Below are positions 1 to 5,023 of a DNA stretch of 5,023 bases, in pieces. The notes beneath the pieces are model-generated. The model saw only the letters and a program-made list of their open reading frames with translations. It did not search any database and was not told the DNA's origin. Numbering within the stretch: position 1 is the stretch's first letter; every line of letters begins with the position of its first letter. Source of the stretch: Planctomycetota bacterium (lineage in GTDB: Bacteria; Planctomycetota; UBA11346); the NCBI GenBank assembly GCA_024641365.1, contig JAHEDF010000336.1:1-5023 (forward strand), read 5' to 3'. The position numbers were made by a program, and so were the translations under genes.

Positions 1-124
1 TGACGTGAACCTATTCGCCACATGCGACCGAGTCCGATGGCCTGCAACATGCCGAGGTTGCTACCCACTAACTAGGCTTGCCCCGATGGTAGGCGACCTA
101 CACTACGCCCTTCCCCTTAAAAGT

Positions 125-136
125 GCTCTTTAGAGC
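125..136 (+). promoter_or_regulatory. Inverted repeat abutting the gyrA ribosome binding site
   Basis: GCTCT-TT-AGAGC has 5-base arms around a 2-base centre. In RNA it would fold as a 4-bp stem with a 4-nt loop. It ends at the base before the GGAG at 137-140, so folding could affect access to the ribosome binding site, or the DNA could be a small operator. The arms are short enough to occur by chance; there is no independent support for function. Confidence 0.2.
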
Positions 137-140
137 GGAG
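137..140 (+). promoter_or_regulatory. Ribosome binding site of gyrA (GGAG)
   Basis: GGAG sits 5 nt before the ATG at 146 and fixes this start. The second gene in the window has the same GGAG-N5-ATG layout, which supports both start choices. The conserved GyrA N-terminus begins about ten residues after this ATG, as expected. Confidence 0.75.
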
Positions 141-145
141 ATTGC

Positions 146-2671
146 ATGACCAGCGATTCGACCAATTCGACGACCGGCATTAAAGACTTATTGATCGATG
201 AGGAGATGAAAGAGAGCTACCTGACTTACGCCATGAGCGTATTGGTTGATCGTGCATTACCAGATATTCGAGATGGTTTAAAACCTGTGCATCGCCGCAT
301 TTTACAATCAATGCGCGATTTAAATTTAACCGCTTCTGCAAAATATCAAAAATCTGCAAAAATTGTTGGTCACGCGCTTGGTAATTATCACCCGCATGGC
401 GATACATCAGTATATGATGCCATGGTGCGCATGGCCCAAGATTTTTCATTGCGTTATATGTTAGTGGATGGCCAAGGTAATTTCGGTTCTATTGATGGAG
501 ATTCGGCTGCGGCTTATCGTTATACGGAAGCACGTATGGATCGCCTTGCTGGTGAAATGTTGGAAGATATCCAATTCGATACCGTCGATTTGCGAGATAA
601 TTTTGACGGTCAACGCCAAGAACCTACGGTATTACCGGCTAAAATACCTAATTTATTAGTTAATGGTAGTTCTGGAATTGCAGTTGGCATGGCCACCAAT
701 ATTCCACCCCATAATTTAAGTGAAGTATGCCACGCTATTATTCATGCAATTGATAATCCTGCCTGCACCGTTTCTGATTTAATGAAATTTGTTCGTGCTC
801 CTGATTTCCCAACCGGCGGATTAATTTGTGGCACGGCTGGTATTCGTGAAGCCTACGAAACGGGCCGTGGTCGTGTGGTTATGCGTGCGCGTGTTGAACA
901 GGAAGAAATCGATGGTCGTCAAGCATTAGTGGTAACGCAAATTCCGTACGGAATTAAATTGTCTACCATTAAAGAGTCGATTTTAAATGCACATAATGAT
1001 GAGCGCATAAAGGGATTGCATTCAGTATATGGTGGTGTTGTTGGCAATGGTATCCGTTTGGTCATTGAACTGAAAAAGAATGAAGACCCAGATATCATCC
1101 TCAATCAATTATGGGAACACACCAATCTCCAATATAACTTTGCTATTAACACTATCGCACTTGATGGGGGACGTCCACGTACAATCACCTTGAAACGTAT
1201 GTGTTTGGCCTACGTCGAGCACCGCAAAGATGTCATCGTACGGCGCACGCGTTTCTGGTTGGCACGCGACGAAGCGCGCCTGCATATCATTGTAGGGTTA
1301 TTAAAAGCGATTGATGTAATAGACGAAATTATCGCTTTAATTCGTGCAAGTGCGAGCACCGAAGTCGCTCGCACAGGATTAATCGAACGTTTCGAATTTA
1401 CCGTCATTCAAGCACAAGCCATTTTAGACATGCAATTGCGTCGCCTGACTGGTTTAGAACGCGATAAATTACAAGCTGAACATGATGCCTTGGTTGCTTC
1501 AATTACTGACTATAAAGATATTTTAGCGCGTGATGAACGTCAGTACACGATCATCAAAGCAGATTTACAACATTTAATTGAAAAATATGGCGATGCACGT
1601 CGTACGGAAATCGTGGCTGCTGCCGGTGATTTCAACATGGAAGATCTCATTGAAGATGATCCATGCGTGGTGACGATTACCAAAAGTGGTTATATTAAAC
1701 GTCTAACTGTTGATACATTCCGCATTCAACGTCGCGGTGGTAAAGGCGTGTCGGGTGGTTCCTTAAAAGATGAAGAAGATTTTGTATCGCAAATGTTTAC
1801 TGCGACCGCGCACCAATACCTGCTGAATTTTACCAATCATGGAAAAGTTTACTGGCTTAAAGTTTATGATATTCCTGAAGGAGCGCGTACGTCACGCGGA
1901 AAACACTTGGCCAATATTTTAAGCTTGGCTGAAGGAGAACATATTACTGGTGTTATTCCTGTTCGTGAATTCCGAGATGATCAATATCTATTAATTGCCA
2001 CCAAAACAGGACAAGTGAAAAAGACAGCCTTGTCAGCCTATGGAAAACCTCGTGCTGGTGGTATTAAAGGAATTAAGTTAGCTGATAATGATGAATTAGT
2101 TGATGTGGTTATTACTAATGGCAATGATGAAGTGTTAATTGCGAGTGACGATGGCCAAGCCTGTCGCTTTAAAGAAACTGATTGTCGTCCAACTGGGCGC
2201 GATACGGGCGGTGTTATTGGTATAGATTTAGCATCTGGTGCAAAAGTCGTCAGTTTAATTCGATTGGAACCGGGCAGTGAAGTACTAACGATTTGCGAAA
2301 ATGGCTTTGGTAAACGCACCCCATTTGAAGAATATCGCCTCACACGTCGCGGCGGTAAGGGCGTTATTAATATTGAAACCAGCGAACGAAATGGCCCGGT
2401 GGTAGCTTCACTCGCAGTTATGCCTGGAGAAGAATTAATGTTGATGACGAAGGGTGGCACAATTGTGCGTACACGTGTTGATGAAATTCGTACCACCGGT
2501 CGTGCTGCTCAAGGCGTCACCATTATGAATTTGGATAATGACGTCCTGACAGGTGTTGCTCGTTGTCCAAGTGATGACTCAAACGATAGCGATGATGGTG
2601 GCGATAGTGGTGGTGATAGTGGTGGTGATAATGGCAGCGATGCACCTGAAAATACCAACAGTGAGTCCTAA
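146..2671 (+). CDS. gyrA: DNA gyrase subunit A
   Basis: This is the breakage-reunion subunit of DNA gyrase. With GyrB in an A2B2 complex it cleaves DNA, passes a second duplex through and introduces negative supercoils using ATP. At 841 residues it is slightly shorter than E. coli GyrA (875). The N-terminal winged-helix/tower part carries KPVHRR (46-51), the quinolone-determining region ([10 protein letters not shown], 82-91), the catalytic Arg125-Tyr126 (E. coli R121-Y122), and the DNA-bending Ile178 in [14 protein letters not shown] coiled-coil/C-gate region follows at about 365-495. The C-terminal six-bladed pinwheel begins with a perfect GyrA box QRRGGKG (528-534), which separates gyrase from ParC. 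Related blade motifs lie near 581, 636, 684, 733 and 785. Residues 809-841 form an acidic tail without Lys or Arg. The position equivalent to E. coli Ser83 is Thr87; Asp87 is conserved as Asp91. No frameshift or truncation is seen. Confidence 0.97.
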   Translation: MTSDSTNSTTGIKDLLIDEEMKESYLTYAMSVLVDRALPDIRDGLKPVHRRILQSMRDLNLTASAKYQKSAKIVGHALGNYHPHGDTSVYDAMVRMAQDFSLRYMLVDGQGNFGSIDGDSAAAYRYTEARMDRLAGEMLEDIQFDTVDLRDNFDGQRQEPTVLPAKIPNLLVNGSSGIAVGMATNIPPHNLSEVCHAIIHAIDNPACTVSDLMKFVRAPDFPTGGLICGTAGIREAYETGRGRVVMRARVEQEEIDGRQALVVTQIPYGIKLSTIKESILNAHNDERIKGLHSVYGGVVGNGIRLVIELKKNEDPDIILNQLWEHTNLQYNFAINTIALDGGRPRTITLKRMCLAYVEHRKDVIVRRTRFWLARDEARLHIIVGLLKAIDVIDEIIALIRASASTEVARTGLIERFEFTVIQAQAILDMQLRRLTGLERDKLQAEHDALVASITDYKDILARDERQYTIIKADLQHLIEKYGDARRTEIVAAAGDFNMEDLIEDDPCVVTITKSGYIKRLTVDTFRIQRRGGKGVSGGSLKDEEDFVSQMFTATAHQYLLNFTNHGKVYWLKVYDIPEGARTSRGKHLANILSLAEGEHITGVIPVREFRDDQYLLIATKTGQVKKTALSAYGKPRAGGIKGIKLADNDELVDVVITNGNDEVLIASDDGQACRFKETDCRPTGRDTGGVIGIDLASGAKVVSLIRLEPGSEVLTICENGFGKRTPFEEYRLTRRGGKGVINIETSERNGPVVASLAVMPGEELMLMTKGGTIVRTRVDEIRTTGRAAQGVTIMNLDNDVLTGVARCPSDDSNDSDDGGDSGGDSGGDNGSDAPENTNSES
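2591..2638 (+). repeat. Four 12-nt tandem units in the gyrA acidic tail
   Basis: Two units, 2603-2614 and 2615-2626, are identical (GATAGTGGTGGT). Flanking units at 2591-2602 and 2627-2638 are diverged copies. They encode [12 protein letters not shown] and DNGS (residues 816-831). The 12-nt period preserves frame, so slippage would change tail length in four-residue steps without disrupting the gene. Confidence 0.8.
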
Positions 2672-2729
2672 TTTTGATGCTAAGCAAACTCGTGAGGAAA
2701 TCTGTGATTCTGTTGAAACACCAATGTAA

Positions 2730-2745
2730 TTGACAGGTCTTGTCA
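2730..2745 (+). promoter_or_regulatory. TTGACA box overlapping an inverted repeat
   Basis: A perfect sigma70-type -35 hexamer TTGACA (2730-2735) overlaps the inverted repeat TGACA-GGTCT-TGTCA (2731-2745). The nearest -10-like hexamer is TATCAG at 2751-2756 with only a 15-nt spacer and 4/6 matches, so promoter activity is doubtful. If it were a promoter, the inverted repeat would be well placed as an operator, and transcripts would carry a leader of about 200 nt before the kinase start. Confidence 0.2.
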
Positions 2746-2775
2746 CTTGCTATCAGCAGCCGTAGTCTTGGCGGA

Positions 2776-2800
2776 AGTGATAGATGATTCTACACTCTTT
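2776..2800 (+). terminator. Possible weak terminator hairpin after gyrA
   Basis: AGTG-A-TAGA (2776-2784) pairs with TCTA-CACT (2789-2796) around a TGAT loop, giving eight base pairs with one bulged A. CTTT follows at 2797-2800. It lies about 105 nt past the gyrA stop. Half the stem is A/T and the T run is very short, so it is weak as an intrinsic terminator. No better candidate was found closer to the stop codon. Confidence 0.25.
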
Positions 2801-2895
2801 AACCTCTTGTGGAGTAATGGATTGCGAAATCTAAGTGAGTTGATTATCTGTCCTAATGCTTGTTCAAAGAGCCTACCAAAATTTATGAAATGTCG

Positions 2896-2901
2896 TATAA
2901 A
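2896..2901 (+). promoter_or_regulatory. Possible -10 element for the kinase gene
   Basis: TATAAA matches the TATAAT consensus at 5 of 6 positions and lies 75 nt upstream of the kinase ATG. No good -35 hexamer is found 16-18 nt upstream (around 2872-2879), and there is no extended -10 TGn. In AT-rich spacer such a match is expected by chance fairly often. Confidence 0.2.
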
Positions 2902-2932
2902 TAACTAAGTCCTTGAGAGTACCATGTGGTCT

Positions 2933-2946
2933 TGTGACACATCACA
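2933..2946 (+). promoter_or_regulatory. Palindrome TGTGA-N4-TCACA upstream of the kinase gene
   Basis: Perfect 5-base inverted arms flank CACA, ending 29 nt before the kinase ATG and 20 nt before its GGAG. The half-sites are those of the CRP family, but CRP sites have a 6-bp spacer and this has 4. It could be an operator for a CRP/FNR-like or other dimeric regulator, or a small RNA hairpin in the leader. Neither use is demonstrated. Confidence 0.25.
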
Positions 2947-2966
2947 TTCAAATCAATTAGCACCGT

Positions 2967-2970
2967 GGAG
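2967..2970 (+). promoter_or_regulatory. Ribosome binding site of the kinase gene (GGAG)
   Basis: GGAG lies 5 nt before the ATG at 2976, the same arrangement as at gyrA. It selects this start over the next in-frame ATG at codon 59, which would cut into the N-terminal domain. Confidence 0.75.
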
Positions 2971-2975
2971 TAACC

Positions 2976-4892
2976 ATGGCTATTGATCGTGAGCGTCTTC
3001 GCAGAGCACTGAACTTGGCAGTGCGCCATTCGTATGCTGAAATAGCATTATTGAGTGCGCGCGCGTGCGACCCAACGGTGGCACGAGATAAAAGACCTGA
3101 TGCAGTTTTATGGTCGTGGATTAATATTAGTGGGTCATGGACAGGCACTATGGCGATCGTGCAACCGCTAGATCTTGCGCTTCATGTTGTGAAGCAAGCA
3201 AAAGAAGGATTAGTGGAGCCGGTTCCAACTGAAATATTGTTAGAAACACAAGGTGAAATTACCACACATGTCGCTAATAAATTAATAGATCAATTATTTA
3301 TCGGTACGACAAAGCCTATATTATCTGAAGTGCGACTTGGTAATGGTGCGCCGGATGTTCGACGTGGTGATTGGCAAGGAAATACGTGGTCAGTTGGTGA
3401 TTGGTGGATGGCCATATTTGTTTTTGAAGGGAGTTTATCCAGTATTCCAACACCAACAGCGCCAATTGCTGCTGAATTAATTCCAGATACGGAGCGCGTT
3501 ACCAGTTCAATTCCGCTTACTAAAGTATTACGTAATCGCGACGAAGAACTTGAAGTCGAGTGGTCTGGTTATGATTCGAGCCCATTAATTCCGGCGGCGA
3601 TGCCGAAACAACAGCCGCCATCGGCAAAACCAATTGCACCAATTACACCACCACCAGCAAAACCATTACCGGAAATTACACCGTTGCCAGTCAAACCAGT
3701 CGTGGAAATTACACCACTGCCTGTGCCTGCAAAACCACAAAATATACCAGTTCCCCCGAAGCAACCAGTTGCACAAATTCCACCTAAACGGACGGTCACT
3801 CCAGTCGCGCCAACAAATCAAGATCAATCTGATTCAGGAAGCTCGTCTCGCCGACCTGTGGTACGTACGATTCATGGCTTATTAACCCCAGAAGATGCGC
3901 AAAGCGGTGCGCACAGAATACTGCCAATTCCCAAGTCACCGTCTGCCCAAGATACCAATGATGCGGACCGCACCCAACCATGGTTTAAACCCAAAGTTGA
4001 AAAAGTTGTCGACTTTCAAATCCCACGCGAATTAGGGCATTATCGTGTGCTCAATCAGTTGGGAGAAGGCGGCATGGGCGTCGTGCTCAAAGGCGAGCAT
4101 ATGAATTTAGATCGTCGTGTGGCGATCAAATTAATGAAACCAAGTTTAGCTGGTAATAAATTGTTTGCTGAACGATTTATGCGTGAAGCACGAATTGCAG
4201 CGTCATTAGAGCATCCTAATTTAGTAAATATTTATGATGCAGCTCAGGAAAATGGATTTTTATATATGGCGCTGCGCTTTATGGGCGGTGGTGATTTAAC
4301 TGGACAATTGAAACGCGAAGGCCCATTAAGTGAACCACGTGCAATACACATGTTTACTGCGCTGTTATCTGCGCTTCACTATATTAACACAAAAAAATTG
4401 GTCCATCTCGATATTAAACCCGGTAATGTATTATTAGATACTGATTATTCACCACGCTTAGGTGATTTAGGTTTAGCGCGACAACGTTCTGCGGCGAAAT
4501 CTGAAACTGATATTATGGGGACGCCGGCATACATGTCACCGGAGCAATTACGTGGTGTCCATGAAATTGATATTCGTAGTGATATTTATTCTATGGGCTT
4601 GACCATGTATGTGGCCATGACCTGTAAACAGCCATTGCAGGGTGACGATTTAGAGTCAACCATTCGCAATGTGCTGGAAGTTGATCCGCCAGATCCACGA
4701 TCAATTATGCCAAGTTTATCACTTGCAATGAGTCAAGTTATTATGAAGGCAATTAAAAAGCGTCCGCAAGACCGTTACCAGACCCCGCATGAATTCCAAG
4801 ACGCATTATCTAATGTCGAATTAGAATCGTTGAATGAATTATCGGCTTCGGGTGTCAGTTGGTTTGGTAAGATGTTTGGTGGCCGTAAATAA
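2976..4892 (+). CDS. Cytosolic Ser/Thr protein kinase with N-terminal CheX-like domain
   Basis: This 638-residue protein is a Hanks-type kinase that should transfer ATP phosphate to Ser/Thr on unknown substrates. Residues ~1-155 align by eye with CheX/CheC-type chemotaxis phosphatases: a helix at the start, ISGSWTGTMAIV (51-62), a helix, then GEITTHVANKLIDQL (93-107) in the place of the family's GELxNxxAGKL, and a final strand WWMAIFVF (143-150). The family's catalytic ExxN is here E94-I-T-T97, lacking Asn. Residues ~156-350 are a Pro-rich linker (27 Pro in 203-280). The kinase domain (~356-613) has the Gly loop GEGGMG (363-368), K385 in VAIK, E404 in REAR, HLDIKPGN (477-484), DLG (497-499), GTPAYMSPE (515-523), D536 and R600. 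Catalytic K, E, D479, N484 and D497 are all present, so activity is expected. HLD makes it a non-RD kinase. No signal peptide or membrane helix is seen. The kinase assignment is very secure; the CheX-like call is moderate. Confidence 0.92.
   Translation: MAIDRERLRRALNLAVRHSYAEIALLSARACDPTVARDKRPDAVLWSWINISGSWTGTMAIVQPLDLALHVVKQAKEGLVEPVPTEILLETQGEITTHVANKLIDQLFIGTTKPILSEVRLGNGAPDVRRGDWQGNTWSVGDWWMAIFVFEGSLSSIPTPTAPIAAELIPDTERVTSSIPLTKVLRNRDEELEVEWSGYDSSPLIPAAMPKQQPPSAKPIAPITPPPAKPLPEITPLPVKPVVEITPLPVPAKPQNIPVPPKQPVAQIPPKRTVTPVAPTNQDQSDSGSSSRRPVVRTIHGLLTPEDAQSGAHRILPIPKSPSAQDTNDADRTQPWFKPKVEKVVDFQIPRELGHYRVLNQLGEGGMGVVLKGEHMNLDRRVAIKLMKPSLAGNKLFAERFMREARIAASLEHPNLVNIYDAAQENGFLYMALRFMGGGDLTGQLKREGPLSEPRAIHMFTALLSALHYINTKKLVHLDIKPGNVLLDTDYSPRLGDLGLARQRSAAKSETDIMGTPAYMSPEQLRGVHEIDIRSDIYSMGLTMYVAMTCKQPLQGDDLESTIRNVLEVDPPDPRSIMPSLSLAMSQVIMKAIKKRPQDRYQTPHEFQDALSNVELESLNELSASGVSWFGKMFGGRK
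3627..3725 (+). repeat. Three 33-bp in-frame repeats in the kinase linker
   Basis: Residues 218-250 are three 11-residue units: KPIAPITPPPA, KPLPEITPLPV and KPVVEITPLPV. The DNA copies are diverged, but the protein pattern KPxxxITPxPx is held. The stretch is part of an extended, low-complexity Pro/Lys linker that probably spaces the N-terminal domain from the kinase domain. Confidence 0.7.
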
Positions 4893-4918
4893 GAGGTAAG
4901 TTTTGTTTGCTTTAAAGG

Positions 4919-4933
4919 CGCTGCCAGTCAGCG
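4919..4933 (+). terminator. Small hairpin after the kinase gene, possible terminator
   Basis: CGCTG (4919-4923) and CAGCG (4929-4933) form a perfect GC-rich 5-bp stem with a 5-nt loop, 26 nt past the kinase stop. The following bases are ATAAATTTAT rather than a T run, so an intrinsic terminator is not well supported; it may only be a 3' stabilising hairpin. Confidence 0.25.
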
Positions 4934-4948
4934 ATAAATTTATGGCAT

Positions 4949-4954
4949 TATAAT
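4949..4954 (+). promoter_or_regulatory. Perfect TATAAT, possible -10 of a downstream gene
   Basis: TATAAT is an exact consensus -10 and is embedded in the palindrome ATTATAAT, so it reads as a -10 on both strands. No recognisable -35 hexamer lies at the right distance in either direction. It would suit a gene starting at or beyond the right edge of the window. Confidence 0.25.
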
Positions 4955-5023
4955 AAAAAGAATACTTCATAGCCTAAATTGCCAATCAATGACTTTTGAT
5001 GAATTAAGAGCCAATGCATGATT

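Larger units (their letters stand above)
1..145 (+). other. GC-rich non-coding region upstream of gyrA, possible structured leader
   Basis: No recognisable gene lies here. One frame is open from base 2 to a TAG at 131-133, but its conceptual product does not resemble the C-terminus of GyrB or any protein I know. Counting bases gives 81 G/C of 145 (about 56%), against about 42-46% in sampled gyrA stretches and about 39% in the intergenic region after gyrA. Short inverted repeats are visible: GCAAC 44-48 with GTTGC 57-61; CTACC 61-65 with GGTAG 88-92; GTAGG 89-93 with CCTAC 97-101; and GCTCT 125-129 with AGAGC 132-136. The second and third pairs share bases and cannot form together. No convincing sigma70 promoter was found. 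The segment may be a 5' leader, the end of an unrecognised RNA gene, or plain spacer. No gyrB is visible. Confidence 0.4.
2672..2975. other. 304-bp intergenic region between gyrA and the kinase gene
   Basis: No credible gene is present. The longest ATG-started reading frames I traced are under 20 codons (for example 2677-2733, 18 residues) and lack a proper ribosome binding site or family resemblance. GC is about 39% over 2701-2940. The region holds the inverted repeats, weak terminator candidate and possible -10 element listed separately. No tRNA, insertion sequence or direct-repeat array is seen. The size of the gap and the absence of overlap argue against tight translational coupling of the two genes. 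Confidence 0.7.
4893..5023. other. Non-coding end of window after the kinase gene
   Basis: AT-rich spacer with no recognisable gene. A ten-codon frame from 4989 ends in TGA at 5019-5021. ATGs at 5014 and 5018 remain open to the window edge, and the one at 5018 has AAGAG 8 nt upstream, so a further rightward gene could start there, but only two codons are visible. Confidence 0.5.

Noticed and set aside
1..50. Minus-strand frame starting at 50 and open to the left edge, as a possible divergent gene
   Set aside because: Only about 16 codons are visible, there is no ribosome binding site upstream, and the residues match nothing I recognise.
2..133. Plus-strand open frame upstream of gyrA as the possible end of gyrB
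   Set aside because: The product rich in Cys, Arg and Pro does not resemble the conserved GyrB C-terminus, and the open length is only 43 codons.
1..145. tRNA, RNase P RNA, tmRNA or SRP RNA fragment upstream of gyrA
   Set aside because: I looked for the TTCGA T-loop, the GAGGAAAGTC core of RNase P and the SRP tetraloop region on both strands and found none.
2038..2496. 152-codon open frame on the minus strand inside gyrA
   Set aside because: It is antisense to the conserved GyrA C-terminal domain, its product has no recognisable motif, and its length follows from the codon composition of the real gene.
146..2671. ParC (topoisomerase IV subunit A) instead of GyrA
   Set aside because: A perfect QRRGGKG GyrA box, six pinwheel blades and the acidic tail identify gyrase.
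2677..2733. 18-codon frame just after the gyrA stop (MLSKLVRKSVILLKHQCN)
   Set aside because: It has no ribosome binding site with good spacing, no family resemblance, and is short enough to be chance.
3569..3885. Open frames on both strands overlapping the Pro-rich linker of the kinase (76 and 83 codons)
   Set aside because: They are low-complexity shadows (Gly-rich or His/Gln-rich) of CCN-rich proline codons in the real frame.
2976..4892. Functional coupling of the kinase with gyrase because the genes are adjacent
   Set aside because: A 304-bp gap, separate ribosome binding sites and no shared motif give no support beyond adjacency.

Overview
The window is ordinary bacterial chromosome with two intact rightward genes. 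The first encodes DNA gyrase subunit A (gyrA, 146-2671). The second (2976-4892) encodes a multidomain Hanks-type Ser/Thr protein kinase. Coding GC is in the low to mid 40s per cent by hand counts of sampled stretches. Both genes use ATG, and each has GGAG exactly 5 nt upstream of it. The source is a bacterium that I cannot place precisely. The GyrA is of the canonical type, while modular cytosolic kinases with long Pro-rich linkers are most common in kinase-rich Gram-negative lineages such as the PVC group. That placement is only a guess.

Layout: 1-145 is a non-coding upstream segment with GC (about 56%) well above the genes; it contains several short inverted repeats, two of which are mutually exclusive. 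146-2671 is gyrA, with all catalytic landmarks, a six-blade C-terminal domain with a GyrA box, and a strongly acidic tail built from a 12-nt tandem repeat. 2672-2975 is a 304-bp AT-rich intergenic region with no credible gene; it holds a few inverted repeats, a possible weak terminator and a TGTGA-N4-TCACA palindrome close to the kinase start. 2976-4892 is the kinase. 4893-5023 is non-coding as far as can be seen, with a small hairpin and a perfect TATAAT.

The most interesting object is the kinase. Its N-terminal ~155 residues look like a CheX/CheC-type chemotaxis phosphatase fold in which the catalytic ExxN motif has become E-I-T-T, so it is probably a sensing or interaction module rather than an active phosphatase. 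A ~200-residue Pro-rich linker with an 11-residue repeat joins it to a kinase domain that is complete but non-RD (HLD in place of HRD). No transmembrane segment is visible, so this looks like a cytosolic signalling kinase.

Nothing in the sequence links the kinase functionally to gyrase. The 304-bp gap and separate signals suggest independent transcription. No mobile element, CRISPR array, tRNA or rRNA is recognisable.
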